NCBI RefSeq assembly: GCF_038024035.1
Contig: NZ_CP150664.1
Coordinates: 310,001 to 374,000, forward strand
Origin: Polaribacter pacificus
GTDB taxonomy: Bacteria; Bacteroidota; Bacteroidia; Flavobacteriales; Flavobacteriaceae
Direction: 5' to 3'
DNA length: 64,000 bases
Each line of letters begins with the position of its first letter. The stretch's first letter is position 1. The translations under genes and the position numbers were made by a program. The notes under the pieces are model-generated. The model was not told where the DNA came from. It did not search any database and was given only the letters and a program-made list of their open reading frames with translations. Shown piece by piece: positions 1-9,162 of the stretch.

Positions 1-518
1 GCAATTTGAAAGGTGTAAAATTTAATGGTAGACAAGTTTACATCAGTCAAAGACTGCATCGCTTCTACCGCTTTAGGACCTTGGATGGCTAATAAAGACC
101 ATTCCTCAGAACGATTAATCATGTTTACATCAAGATCGTTGTGTGAAGAAATCCAGTTCCAGTCTTTTTCAATATTTGAGGCATTAACCACCAACATGTA
201 CTCATTTTCTGCAATCATATAGATAATTAAATCATCTACAATTCCTCCGTCATTGTTAGGCATACAGCTGTATTGAGCTTTACCTGGGACTAATTTTGAA
301 GCGTCATTAGTACAAGTTTTCTGAATCAATGCAAGTGCATTCTCTCCTTTTAAAAAGAACTCTCCCATATGGCTTACATCAAAAACACCGACTGCCTTCC
401 TAACAGTTTCATGCTCTATATTAATTCCTTCGTAAGAGACAGGCATGTTGTATCCTGCAAAAGGAATGATTTTTGCTCCTAAGGTTTCGTGTACGTGGGT
501 TAATGCTGTGTTTTTCAT
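1..518 (-). CDS. gcvT: Aminomethyltransferase (glycine cleavage T protein), C-terminus outside window
   Basis: T protein of the glycine cleavage system: it moves the methylene group from the aminomethyl-lipoyl H protein to tetrahydrofolate and releases ammonia in the cytosol. The first 172 of the usual ~360 residues are visible, starting MKNTALTHVHETLG with the family motifs IPFAGYNMPVSYEG, GVFDVSHMGE and GGIVDDLIIY, the last holding the conserved acidic residues near the folate site. The gene runs off the left edge, so the C-terminal barrel is not seen. Its start at 518 is the only good ATG ahead of the conserved N-terminus. The folate partner enzyme glyA is at 62 kb in the same window. Identity is secure. 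Confidence 0.95.
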   Translation of the reverse strand, partial: MKNTALTHVHETLGAKIIPFAGYNMPVSYEGINIEHETVRKAVGVFDVSHMGEFFLKGENALALIQKTCTNDASKLVPGKAQYSCMPNNDGGIVDDLIIYMIAENEYMLVVNASNIEKDWNWISSHNDLDVNMINRSEEWSLLAIQGPKAVEAMQSLTDVNLSTIKFYTFQI

Positions 519-660
519 GGTTGTATAGCTAAATATATATCGATTTCGAAGTTCTAAAATTTTCGGCTAATTTATCATAAATAAACTAATTGATAAAACA
601 TATAAAGTCTTGTTTTTGCCAAAATTTAAATTGAACTATTTTCATGTCAATGAAACTCTG

Positions 661-668
661 TATATTTG
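661..668 (+). promoter_or_regulatory. -7 box TATATTTG for the aminopeptidase P gene
   Basis: Exact match to the Bacteroidetes -7 consensus TAnnTTTG, 26 bp before the ATG at 695. No -33 TTG is correctly spaced; the nearest, at 631-633, is 27 bp away. It lies downstream of the alternative start at 644 and so supports the start at 695. Confidence 0.5.
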
Positions 669-694
669 GTTTTTTTGATTTTAAACTTAACCAC

Positions 695-2158
695 ATGAAA
701 AAAGCAACCACACTATTTGGTATTTTATTTTTTGTAAGCATTTTTATGAGTGCTCAAGGGAAAGATACACCTACAGATTACTTATCAAAAGAGTTCCACA
801 AAGAAAGAAGACAGGAACTTAGAAAAAAACTTCCTAAAAACTCTGTTGCGGTATTCTTTGCAAATCCTGTAAGAAACCGTGCAAATGATGTAGATTTTGT
901 CTATCATCAAGATCCAAATTTTTATTACTTAACAGGTTATAAAGAGCCTCATGCTGTGTTATTGGTTTTTTCTGAAGATCAAAAAGACAAAACAGGTACC
1001 TATGACGAGCTTTTTTATGTGCAAAAGAAAAATGCTATGGCAGAGATGTGGACAGGGTATCGATTGGGTGCAGAGGGAGCCAAAAAAGAGCTTGGTTTTG
1101 AGCATGTATTTAATGGAGAAGAGTTTGTAAACTTATCAGTAGATTTTTCAAAATTTGACAAAATTATCTTTACTGATTTCAAAGATGATATTAGAGATAA
1201 TAAGAGAGATAACGCTGATTTGTATAGTTTAGTAGAGCAATTTAAACAGAAAATTTCTTACAAAACAACTACCAGTAAAATTCCAGCTTCTGATAAAAAC
1301 ATTAAAGTAGCTAGTAATATTGACACCAGAAGTATTCGAATGCTAATGGCAACTTTACGTCAGGTAAAAACCAAAGATGAGCTTGAATTGCTAACCAAAG
1401 CGGTTAGAATTTCTGCAATGGGTCAGGTAGAGATCATGAAGGCGATGCGTCCTCATATGTCAGAAACAGAAGTACAAGGAATTCATGAGTTTGTTTATAA
1501 AAAATACGGTGCTGAGTATGAAGGGTATCCTTCTATAGTTGGTGGCGGAAACAACGGTTGTATTTTACACTATGTAGAAAACAGTAAAACCAAATTAGGA
1601 AATGATTTGGTGTTGATGGATTTAGGAGCAGAGTACAGAGGCTATACAGCAGATGTAACGCGTACTATTCCTGCAAACGGAAAGTTTTCTAAAGAACAAA
1701 AAGCCATCTATGATATTGTCTATGATGCACAAGAAGCGGGGATTGCACAATACGTGATTGGTGAAAAAATCAGCACTCCTGGTCAAACTGCTCGTAAAAT
1801 TGTAAACGAAGGTTTGGTAAAATTAGGAATCATTAAATCTGTAGACGAGAAACATATGTATTGGGCTCACGGAACAACGCACCATATTGGTTTGGATGTA
1901 CACGATCCAGGAGCATCGCCAACTTTTTTAGAAAACATGGTACTTACTATGGAGCCAGGGATTTACATTCCAGAAGGGAGCCCATGTGATAAAAAATGGT
2001 GGGGAATCGCTGTTCGAATAGAGGATGATATTTTAGTGACTAAAAACGGTCCTGTTAACTTGTCTGCAGAAGCACCAAGAAAATCAGAAGAAATTGAGAA
2101 AATGATGAAACAAACCAGTATTTTCAAGACTTTTACCTTACCTAATTTAGATAAATAA
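695..2158 (+). CDS. Secreted Xaa-Pro aminopeptidase (aminopeptidase P, M24B)
   Basis: Metallopeptidase removing an N-terminal residue that precedes proline. A signal peptide (MKKATTLFGILFFVSIFMSAQG) predicts export. The aminopeptidase P N-terminal domain covers about residues 30-200 and the pita-bread M24 domain about 215-470. Metal ligands are visible: D309 and D320 in DLGAEYRGYTAD, the H of THHIGLDVHDPG, E of MEPGIY and E of VRIEDD. Length is 487 residues with the start at 695. The longer frame from 644 adds 17 residues before a perfect signal peptide and begins upstream of the likely -7 box, so it is rejected. The next gene follows after 2 bp, suggesting co-transcription. Confidence 0.93.
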   Translation: MKKATTLFGILFFVSIFMSAQGKDTPTDYLSKEFHKERRQELRKKLPKNSVAVFFANPVRNRANDVDFVYHQDPNFYYLTGYKEPHAVLLVFSEDQKDKTGTYDELFYVQKKNAMAEMWTGYRLGAEGAKKELGFEHVFNGEEFVNLSVDFSKFDKIIFTDFKDDIRDNKRDNADLYSLVEQFKQKISYKTTTSKIPASDKNIKVASNIDTRSIRMLMATLRQVKTKDELELLTKAVRISAMGQVEIMKAMRPHMSETEVQGIHEFVYKKYGAEYEGYPSIVGGGNNGCILHYVENSKTKLGNDLVLMDLGAEYRGYTADVTRTIPANGKFSKEQKAIYDIVYDAQEAGIAQYVIGEKISTPGQTARKIVNEGLVKLGIIKSVDEKHMYWAHGTTHHIGLDVHDPGASPTFLENMVLTMEPGIYIPEGSPCDKKWWGIAVRIEDDILVTKNGPVNLSAEAPRKSEEIEKMMKQTSIFKTFTLPNLDK

Positions 2159-2160
2159 GA

Positions 2161-2379
2161 ATGAGTACAGAGCAACCTAATAATCCACTTCACGGAGTTA
2201 AATTGGCAGATATCGTAGAATATTTGCACAATGAATACGGATGGAAAGAACTGGGGATGCTTGTTGATATCAATTGTTTTCAGAACAACCCAACCATTAA
2301 ATCGAGTTTAAAGTTTTTAAGAAGAACACCTTGGGCTCGAGAAAAAGTAGAGAAGTTGTATTTGCAGACCATTAAATAA
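2161..2379 (+). CDS. VF530 family small DNA-binding protein (DUF2132)
   Basis: A 72-residue protein of the VF530 family, small helical proteins annotated as DNA-binding from the Vibrio fischeri structure; the cellular role is unknown. The signature runs through nearly the whole chain: NPLHGVKLADIVEYL, GWKELG, INCF, NNPTIKSSLKFLRRTPWAREKVEKLY. It starts 2 bp after the stop of the aminopeptidase P gene and is followed at once by a strong terminator, so it is the last gene of that transcript. Family assignment rests on motif recall; the function is not established. Confidence 0.85.
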   Translation: MSTEQPNNPLHGVKLADIVEYLHNEYGWKELGMLVDINCFQNNPTIKSSLKFLRRTPWAREKVEKLYLQTIK

Positions 2380-2382
2380 ATT

Positions 2383-2414
2383 AAAAAGCCTCACTAATTT
2401 TAGTGAGGCTTTTT
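2383..2414. terminator. Bidirectional rho-independent terminator
   Basis: Perfect stem of AAAAAGCCTCAC and GTGAGGCTTTTT closed by TAATTTTA, which can itself pair further, with an A-run before and a T-run after. It sits between the converging VF530 gene and topB and can serve both. Confidence 0.92.
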
Positions 2415-2416
2415 TA

Positions 2417-4747
2417 TTATTGCGGGCTTTGTAGTAGCTGTACGACCAATTCTTTGGTCAATGGCTTTCCGTTAGCCGCTTTTTTTATGTCTTCAAAACT
2501 ATATAAGAAGTTGCACCCATTTTTGTGCTCTGAGCAGCCATAAGCCGTATTGCCTTTAATGACAGTTCCTTTTTTACACTTTGGACAGCTGATGCTATCT
2601 TGATTTGACTCTTTTTTTACTTTGGTATCAACAGCTGTTTTCTTTTCTTCTAGTTTTAACTGAAAGTTTTCATCAAATCGAACCAAGCCTTCTACGCTTC
2701 CGTTTTCTGTCTTAAATCCTTTTAAATTGGTGGTTGATTTTTTGTCAAGCAATCGGATCAATTGGTTTTCACTAATTTTCTTTCCTAGAAATTCAAAAGG
2801 CAGTTTAAATGTACAGCCTGTTTTGTACTCAGAGCAGCCATAAGCTGTAGAACCCTTTAAAAGTTGACCTTTTTGACATTTTGGACAGCTTTTACCTACC
2901 AGTTGCTTTTTAGTAGTTGCTTTTTTCTTTGGAGTCTTTTCTACAGCGTTTTGTGAAATAGTTTGATGAGAAATTCGAATCTTAGAGGTATTTGATCGAA
3001 CTTCATAAACCAATTCATCGACCATTTTTTTCATATTATTGATAAAGGTACCCGCGTTAAACTCACCGCGTTCAATCTCCTTTAAGCGTTTTTCCCAACG
3101 TCCAGTTAGTTCGGCAGATTTTAAGAGTTCATTATCTATCAAATCGATCAACTGAATCCCTGTTTGCGTAGGCAATACCAGTTTCTTTTTACGTTCAATA
3201 TACTTTCTTCTAAAGAGGGTTTCTATTATACTGGCTCGTGTAGAAGGTCTTCCAATACCATTCTCCTTCATTAGCTCTCGCATCTCATCATCATCTACCT
3301 GTTTGCCCGCTGTTTCCATAGCACGTAGGAGAGAGGCTTCTGTAAAGTTTCTTGGTGGTTTGGTTTCTTTTTCTAAAAAAGAGGGCTCATGAGGACCTTT
3401 TTCTCCTTTGGTAAAAGAGGGCAGGGTCATTTGCTCATTTAATTCTTTTTTAATCTTGCTTTCTTCGGTTTCTAAAGCTACTCGCCAACCTTTGCTTATA
3501 ATTTCTTTTCCGGTGGTTTTAAAAGGGACTTCTGAGGCCTTGCCAATTACAGAGGTGTTTGACACATCAGAATCTGGGTAAAAAGCAGCAATAAAGCGTC
3601 TAGTAATAATGTCGTATACCTGTTGTTGGTTATACTGTAAGCTGGTTTGCATTCCTGTCGGAATTATAGCGTGGTGATCGGTTACTTTTTTATCGTCAAA
3701 AACTCGTTTTGACTTTTTAATTTTCTTTCCTAAAAGCGGCTGAGTGATTTCGCTATAATTGGTTAATTTGCTTAAGATTCCTGCAACTTTTGGGTACACA
3801 TCATTGGGTAAGAAAGTCGTATCAACTCTTGGATAAGTGACCACTTTCATTTCGTATAATTTCTGTACCATTTTTAAGGTTTCATCAGCAGAAAACCCAA
3901 ACTTATTATTGCAGTACACTTGCAAACCTGTTAAATCAAAAAGCTTAGGTGCGTATTCTTTTCCTTTTTTCTTGGTTACAGAGACGATTTCAAAGTCAGA
4001 CTCCTTTACCTTATTGGCTAAAATAGCTCCATCTTCTTGTTTTAAAAAGCGGCCATCCTCATAATTAAACAAGGTATTTCTATAACTAGTCTGTAACTCC
4101 CAGTAGGGTTGTGGTTTAAAATTTTCAATCTCTTTATAGCGATTGACCAACATGGCTAGGGTAGGAGTTTGCACTCTACCCACAGAGAGTACTTGCTTAT
4201 AACCGCCAAATTTAACGGTGTATAAACGCGTGGCATTTAGGCCCAAGAGCCAATCACCTATAGCTCTAGAAAAGCCTGCATAATAAAGATTGTCATATTT
4301 CTCTGAGGTTTGAAGGTTTTCAAAACCTTCTTTAATGGCTTCTTCTGTAAGTGAAGAAATCCACAAACGTTGAACCTTCCCAGTGTATTCTGCTTGATTG
4401 ATTACCCAACGTTGAATCAATTCTCCTTCTTGACCAGCATCCCCGCAATTAATTACAACATCTGCTCTGTCAAAAAGACTTTTTACGATTTTAAACTGTT
4501 TTTGAATCCCATCATTGCTAGTTACCTTGGTTAAAAACTTCTCTGGCAACATGGGTAAATTGTTTAAATCCCAACTTTTCCAATACGGCTTGTAATCTTT
4601 GGGTTCAAATAGTGTACATAAATGACCAAAAGTATAGGTCACTGCGTATCCATTCCCTTCATAATACCCATCGTGTTTTGTATTGGCACCTAGGATGTTA
4701 GCAATTTCTCTTGCAACACTTGGTTTTTCTGCAATACATACTTTCAT
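2417..4747 (-). CDS. topB: DNA topoisomerase III (type IA)
   Basis: Type IA topoisomerase that cuts one strand and passes another, decatenating recombination and replication intermediates. The TOPRIM domain (about 1-150) has MKVCIAEKPSVAREI and the acidic motif GDAGQEGEL at 102-110. SVGRVQTPTL is at 188-197, and the nucleophile is Y305 in VVTYPRVDTTF. The tail carries two near-identical four-cysteine zinc ribbons (about 621-645 and 721-745: CPKC...YGCSE...GC) separated by a linker that itself looks like a repeat module. The length of 776 residues suits TopB with added zinc ribbons rather than TopA. No mobile-element genes are adjacent, so it looks chromosomal. Confidence 0.93.
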   Translation of the reverse strand: MKVCIAEKPSVAREIANILGANTKHDGYYEGNGYAVTYTFGHLCTLFEPKDYKPYWKSWDLNNLPMLPEKFLTKVTSNDGIQKQFKIVKSLFDRADVVINCGDAGQEGELIQRWVINQAEYTGKVQRLWISSLTEEAIKEGFENLQTSEKYDNLYYAGFSRAIGDWLLGLNATRLYTVKFGGYKQVLSVGRVQTPTLAMLVNRYKEIENFKPQPYWELQTSYRNTLFNYEDGRFLKQEDGAILANKVKESDFEIVSVTKKKGKEYAPKLFDLTGLQVYCNNKFGFSADETLKMVQKLYEMKVVTYPRVDTTFLPNDVYPKVAGILSKLTNYSEITQPLLGKKIKKSKRVFDDKKVTDHHAIIPTGMQTSLQYNQQQVYDIITRRFIAAFYPDSDVSNTSVIGKASEVPFKTTGKEIISKGWRVALETEESKIKKELNEQMTLPSFTKGEKGPHEPSFLEKETKPPRNFTEASLLRAMETAGKQVDDDEMRELMKENGIGRPSTRASIIETLFRRKYIERKKKLVLPTQTGIQLIDLIDNELLKSAELTGRWEKRLKEIERGEFNAGTFINNMKKMVDELVYEVRSNTSKIRISHQTISQNAVEKTPKKKATTKKQLVGKSCPKCQKGQLLKGSTAYGCSEYKTGCTFKLPFEFLGKKISENQLIRLLDKKSTTNLKGFKTENGSVEGLVRFDENFQLKLEEKKTAVDTKVKKESNQDSISCPKCKKGTVIKGNTAYGCSEHKNGCNFLYSFEDIKKAANGKPLTKELVVQLLQSPQ

Positions 4748-5064
4748 TGGGTTTGGTTTTGAACTTGAAAAGTAGTAAAAATCTCTGAGATATGGAGGGT
4801 AATTTTTTCAATGCTTAGCTTATTTTGCATCCTAGTAGTGCTTTTTGATTTTTCTTTTTTAATGCTTAACCACTTTACTGTATTATCAGTTGATATACTA
4901 GCTGTTGATTGCGAATTTTCTAAGATCTTTAAAATAACATCAATAAAATTTAGCTAGTAAAAAAAACAATGATAGCCTGCTATTTAGGCACATTGCTGTA
5001 TATTAGCCAACTTAAAAAATTAGATAAATTTCTTCTTAATTTTTACAAAATAATACAAAACAAT
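4748..5064. other. Intergenic stretch between divergent topB and symporter gene
   Basis: 317 bp of AT-rich sequence. No clear TTG/TAnnTTTG pair, RNA gene or repeat is visible. It should hold the divergent promoters of topB and the symporter gene. Confidence 0.4.
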
Positions 5065-6237
5065 ATGAAACGTTTATTTTCAAATTTATTATTTAAAGTT
5101 TTCTTAGCCATTGTTTTAGGGATCGTTTTTGGTCTCTATTTACCAGAATCAGTGAACAGAATCTTTACAACGTTTAATGCCTTTTTTGGTCAGTTTTTAA
5201 ATTTTTCTATTCCTTTAATTATTATGGGGCTTATTATGCCAGCCATCTCTGATTTAGGGAAAGGAGCAGGAAAGTTATTGTTGCTTACTGCGGCTATTGC
5301 CTACGGATCAACCTTGTTTTCTGGGTTTATGACCTATTTTACAGCCTCAAATATCTTTCCACAACTTTTAGCCTCACATGTAAACGATGCTGCAGAAATA
5401 GCAGAATCAGGCAAAGAGTTGACTCCTTATTTTAGCATTAGCATACCTGCGGTATTGGATGTCATGACCTCTTTAGTATTGGCATTTGTGATTGGTTTGG
5501 GATTGTCAAATCAAGAAAATTCTACTTTAAAACTGGTAGTCAAAGATTTTCAAAAGATTATCATGCAAGTAATAGAAAACATTATTGTTCCATTGTTGCC
5601 TTTGTTTATCTTGGGGATCTTTACTAGTATGGCTTACAGTGGTAAAGTCTTTTCAATTCTTTCTGTTTTTATCAGTATTATCGGTGTTATTTTTGCCTTA
5701 CACATACTATTGTTATTGCTTCAGTATACCATTGCAGGAGCACTTACCAAGCAAAACCCACTAAAACTATTAGCTACCATGATGCCGGCTTATTTTACCG
5801 CTTTGGGTACCCAGTCTTCTGCAGCAACCATTCCGGTGACTTTAGAGCAAACTCTAAAAAATGGGGTATCAGAAAAAATAGCAGGTTTTGTAATTCCTTT
5901 ATGTGCTACGATTCACTTATCTGGGAGTATTATGAAAATTACAGCCTGTGCAATGGCCTTAATGATATTACACGGAGTGCCTTTTGATTTTACGCTTTTT
6001 GCTGGCTTTATTTTTATGCTTGGAATTGCCATGATTGCTGCACCTGGTGTGCCTGGAGGGGCGATTATGGCAGCCGTTGGGATTTTGCAATCTATGTTGG
6101 GCTTTAACGAAGAAATGATTGGTTTGATGATTGCCTTATACATTGCCATGGATAGTTTTGGAACTGCTTGTAATGTTACGGGAGATGGGGCTATTTCTTT
6201 GGTTGTAAATAGCATTACCAAAGGGAAAGATCTTTAG
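5065..6237 (+). CDS. Dicarboxylate/amino acid:cation symporter (DAACS family)
   Basis: Inner-membrane secondary transporter of the GltP/DctA fold, coupling uptake of an acidic amino acid or dicarboxylate to Na+ or H+. Family signs are the N-terminal helix LLFKVFLAIVLGIVFG, the serine-rich re-entrant loop ALGTQSSAATIPVT, the motif PLCATIHLSGS in TM7, and AAPGVPGGAIMAA with AMDSFGTACNVTGDGA in the second hairpin and TM8. The start at 5065 (MKRLFSNLLF) gives 390 residues; an upstream frame from 4969 adds a hydrophilic stretch without homology. The substrate cannot be read from sequence. A strong terminator follows. Confidence 0.9.
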   Translation: MKRLFSNLLFKVFLAIVLGIVFGLYLPESVNRIFTTFNAFFGQFLNFSIPLIIMGLIMPAISDLGKGAGKLLLLTAAIAYGSTLFSGFMTYFTASNIFPQLLASHVNDAAEIAESGKELTPYFSISIPAVLDVMTSLVLAFVIGLGLSNQENSTLKLVVKDFQKIIMQVIENIIVPLLPLFILGIFTSMAYSGKVFSILSVFISIIGVIFALHILLLLLQYTIAGALTKQNPLKLLATMMPAYFTALGTQSSAATIPVTLEQTLKNGVSEKIAGFVIPLCATIHLSGSIMKITACAMALMILHGVPFDFTLFAGFIFMLGIAMIAAPGVPGGAIMAAVGILQSMLGFNEEMIGLMIALYIAMDSFGTACNVTGDGAISLVVNSITKGKDL

Positions 6238-6272
6238 TTATTTTAAAATAACCGCACTTATTTAAAAACAAA

Positions 6273-6316
6273 AAAACACTTTGATTGGCCTTTTAAAAGG
6301 CTGGTCAAAGTGTTTT
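6273..6316 (+). terminator. Long hairpin terminator
   Basis: Stem AAAACACTTTGA with TCAAAGTGTTTT, extended by TTGGCC/GGCTGG with wobble pairs and a TTTTAAAA loop. It lies between the symporter gene and converging lysA and can act in both directions. Confidence 0.85.
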
Positions 6317-6366
6317 GCTTACTGCTAGTTTTTATAATTGATAAGCTAAAATCTGTGTATTTTAAA

Positions 6367-7575
6367 TTAAGAGATTGTAATGTTCTCTTGATTTCTTAGT
6401 ATGTCTTCAAAGGTTTCTCTTTTTCTGATCAAATACTCTTTTCCTTTATGTACCATAACTTCTGCAGGTTTAAATCGAGAATTATAGTTAGATGCCATAG
6501 AAAAACAATAGGCGCCAGCATTGTGGAAACACAAGACATCACCTTCTGTAATTTCATTAATGCGTCTGTTTGAACCAAAAGTATCTGTTTCACAAATGTA
6601 CCCCACAACAGAATAATAACGCTCTCTCCCTTTTGGATTAGAGATGTTGGTAATGTGGTGGTAAGAATCATACATCATCGGGCGTACCAAATGATTAAAA
6701 CCGCTATCAACACCTGCAAATACGGTTGATGTAGTTTGTTTGATAACATTTACTTTTGCTAGAAAATTCCCTGCCTCACTCACTAAGAATTTTCCTGGCT
6801 CAAACATCAAAGTAAGTTCTTTTCCGTACTCTTTACAGAACTCATTAAAACGTTTGGTGAGTTGTTTTCCCAGTTGTTCTATATCGGTAGAAATATCTCC
6901 TTCTTTATAAGGAACTTTAAATCCGCTACCGAAATCAATAAAATCAAGATCTTTAAACTGTTTTGAAACATCAAATAAAATCTCTGTAGCTCGTAAAAAG
7001 GTGTCAATATCTAAAATATCTGACCCTGTGTGCATATGAATTCCATTGATGCGCATATTGGTATTTTCTACCACGCGTTTGATTAGAGGAACTTGATACA
7101 TGGAGATTCCGAATTTTGAATCAATATGACCAACAGAAATTTTGCTGTTTCCACCTGCCATTACATGTGGGTTGATTCGAATACAAACTGGGATCTCTGG
7201 ATGTTTTTGCCCAAACAATTCTAAAATAGAAAGATTGTCAATATTTATTTGAACGCCCAAGGTAGCAACCTTTTCAATTTCTTCTAAAGAAACTCCGTTT
7301 GGTGTATAAATAATATCTTTAGGGTCAAATCCGGCAGCTAAGCCCAATTGTACTTCTTGGATAGATACGGTATCAAGACCTGATCCTAACTGCTTAAAAA
7401 CCTTTAGGATGTTTATGTTTGATAAGGCTTTTACAGCATAGTTAATCTTACTGTGCTTTACCTTAGAAAAGGCTGTAGTGATCCTGTTGTATTGTGCTGC
7501 GATTACTTCTGTATCGTAAACGTATAAGGGACTACCATAGGTGTCTGCTAACTGTTGCAATTTTTTGTTATTCAT
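6367..7575 (-). CDS. lysA: Diaminopimelate decarboxylase
   Basis: PLP enzyme for the last step of lysine synthesis: meso-diaminopimelate to L-lysine plus CO2. The PLP-binding K49 is in NYAVKALSN. HIDSKFGI, MHTGSDI, GSGFKVPY, MFEPGKFLVSEAG and CETDTFGSNR (dimer-interface substrate loop) all fit fold-III decarboxylases; D-T-F-G supports LysA over arginine or ornithine decarboxylases. It is 402 residues from ATG 7575; a frame from 7596 adds seven residues (MSPLKQD) without support. Upstream lies a variable minisatellite that separates it from pepT on the same strand. Confidence 0.94.
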   Translation of the reverse strand: MNNKKLQQLADTYGSPLYVYDTEVIAAQYNRITTAFSKVKHSKINYAVKALSNINILKVFKQLGSGLDTVSIQEVQLGLAAGFDPKDIIYTPNGVSLEEIEKVATLGVQINIDNLSILELFGQKHPEIPVCIRINPHVMAGGNSKISVGHIDSKFGISMYQVPLIKRVVENTNMRINGIHMHTGSDILDIDTFLRATEILFDVSKQFKDLDFIDFGSGFKVPYKEGDISTDIEQLGKQLTKRFNEFCKEYGKELTLMFEPGKFLVSEAGNFLAKVNVIKQTTSTVFAGVDSGFNHLVRPMMYDSYHHITNISNPKGRERYYSVVGYICETDTFGSNRRINEITEGDVLCFHNAGAYCFSMASNYNSRFKPAEVMVHKGKEYLIRKRETFEDILRNQENITIS

Positions 7576-7680
7576 GTCTTGTTTTAAAGGCGACAAACTT
7601 ATAAAATCTATTCGTACTGCAATAATTTGTTTAAAAATATAACGAATTGTTTTTTTTTGTAGAATTATGGTTTGTAATTA

Positions 7681-7797
7681 AAGGTTCAGAGGTTCAGAGG
7701 TTCAGAGGTTCAGAGGTTCAGAGGGACAAAGGTGCAGAGGGACAAAGGTTCAGAGGGACAAAGGTTCAAAGGGACAAAGGTTCAAAGGTATAAAGGT
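7681..7797. repeat. Minisatellite of 8-bp units (GGTTCAGA) passing into 16-bp units
   Basis: About five tandem GGTTCAGA units from 7683, followed by a compound 16-bp unit of the form GGGACAAAGGTTCARA repeated about four times with substitutions. No reading frame covers it. It lies between the stop of pepT and the start of lysA, both read leftward, so it would be in the pepT trailer or lysA leader. Confidence 0.95.
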
Positions 7798-7823
7798 CTT
7801 ATAATTAAACGCTTCTAAAATCA

Positions 7824-7870
7824 TCTCTAGTCTCTAGCCTCTCTTTTCTCTTCTCTCTTCTCTCTTCTCT
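7824..7870. repeat. Pyrimidine (CT) tract
   Basis: A 47-bp run of only C and T apart from two AG steps and one A, built from TCTCT and CTTCT words. It lies next to the minisatellite and ends 9 bp before the pepT stop codon. Confidence 0.9.
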
Positions 7871-7879
7871 AAAAAAATA

Positions 7880-9127
7880 CTATTTCCCTCTAAATTCTAA
7901 AGCTACTTTTTCAGCGATCCCAACAATTACTTCAGTGGCTTTAAGCATAGATTCTACAGGAATATACTCATAGCGTCCATGAAAATTATGCCCACCAGCA
8001 AAGATATTAGGGCAAGGAAGCCCTTTAAATGAAAGCTGCGAACCGTCTGTACCACCACGTATGGCTTTGATCATAGGAGTGATGCCTTTTTCTTTTATCA
8101 CGGCTTCTGCTATATCAACGATGTGCATAACTGGTGTGATTTTTTCTTTCATATTAAAGTACTGATCTTTGATCGTCACCTCAATAAGATTATTTCCGTA
8201 TTTGTTGTTTAAATCGGTAGCTATCCGTTGGATTAGGTACTTTCTTTTTTCGAACAAATCAAAATCATGATCTCTAATTATATACTCTAAAGTTGTTTTT
8301 TCTACTGAACCTTCTAGGTGGTGTAAATGAAAAAAACCTTCATAACCCGTGGTTTGCTCAGGTACTTCGTTTGCAGGTAACATGGCCATAAACTCATGAG
8401 CAATGCTAATAGAATTGATCATTTTTCCTTTGGCGTAACCAGGATGCACAATTTTCCCTGCAATAGAAACGCTTGCGCTTGCTGCATTAAAATTCTCGTA
8501 TTCTAATTCTCCAATTTCACTGCCGTCCATGGTGTATGCCCAATCTGCTCCAAATTTATCGACATCAAATAAATGTGCTCCTTTTCCAACTTCTTCATCA
8601 GGTGTAAAGCAAATGCGAATTTTTCCGTGTTTGATCTCTGGATGTTTAATCAAATACTCCATTGCAGAAACAATTTCTGTAACTCCTGCTTTGTCATCAG
8701 CTCCAAGTAGGGTAGTCCCGTCTGTGGTAATAATGGTTTGCCCCACATAACGTTCTAAGCTTTCAAAATAAGAAGGAGACAAGACAATGTTTAGCGCTTT
8801 GTTTAGGACAATATCAGACCCGTCGTAATTTGGATGAATCTGAGGATTGACGTTTTTCCCACTAAAATCAGGACTGGTGTCTATATGGGCTACAAAACCA
8901 ATCACAGGCACTTTATAGTCTAGATTGCTAGGAAGGCTTGCCATGATATAACAGTTTTTATCTAAATCAACCTCTTGCATTCCAATTTCTTTAAGCTCCT
9001 CAGCTAGCATCTTAGCTAGGGTCCATTGCTTTTGAGTACTCGGAAACTCTGGATTGTTGGGGTCTGACTCTGTGTCAATTTTTACATATCTAATAAATCG
9101 ATCTACAATAGGATCTTGCTGCATCAT
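7880..9127 (-). CDS. pepT: Peptidase T (tripeptidase, M20B)
   Basis: Cytosolic zinc aminotripeptidase that frees the N-terminal residue of tripeptides. It has the M20 dinuclear site: H81 and D83 in VAHIDTSPD, the bridging Asp (about D144) in TLLGADDKAGV, and E178/E179 in FTPDEEVGKG. TMDGSEIGELEYENFNAA and the C-terminal FAGGHNFHGRYEYIPV are PepT-specific. Length is 415 residues, as expected. The lipoprotein gene ends 35 bp upstream on the same strand, so the two may be co-transcribed. Identity is secure. Confidence 0.95.
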   Translation of the reverse strand: MMQQDPIVDRFIRYVKIDTESDPNNPEFPSTQKQWTLAKMLAEELKEIGMQEVDLDKNCYIMASLPSNLDYKVPVIGFVAHIDTSPDFSGKNVNPQIHPNYDGSDIVLNKALNIVLSPSYFESLERYVGQTIITTDGTTLLGADDKAGVTEIVSAMEYLIKHPEIKHGKIRICFTPDEEVGKGAHLFDVDKFGADWAYTMDGSEIGELEYENFNAASASVSIAGKIVHPGYAKGKMINSISIAHEFMAMLPANEVPEQTTGYEGFFHLHHLEGSVEKTTLEYIIRDHDFDLFEKRKYLIQRIATDLNNKYGNNLIEVTIKDQYFNMKEKITPVMHIVDIAEAVIKEKGITPMIKAIRGGTDGSQLSFKGLPCPNIFAGGHNFHGRYEYIPVESMLKATEVIVGIAEKVALEFRGK

Positions 9128-9162
9128 CTCTGTTGTTATTTAGAATTTAAATGGAAACCTTA

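Noticed and set aside
644..694. Longer N-terminus for the aminopeptidase P gene
   Set aside because: It would start upstream of the -7 box TATATTTG and put 17 residues ahead of a perfect signal peptide.
7681..7797. Replication origin or DnaA-box cluster
   Set aside because: The repeated unit GGTTCAGA does not resemble the DnaA box TTATCCACA, and no dnaA or dnaN gene is nearby.
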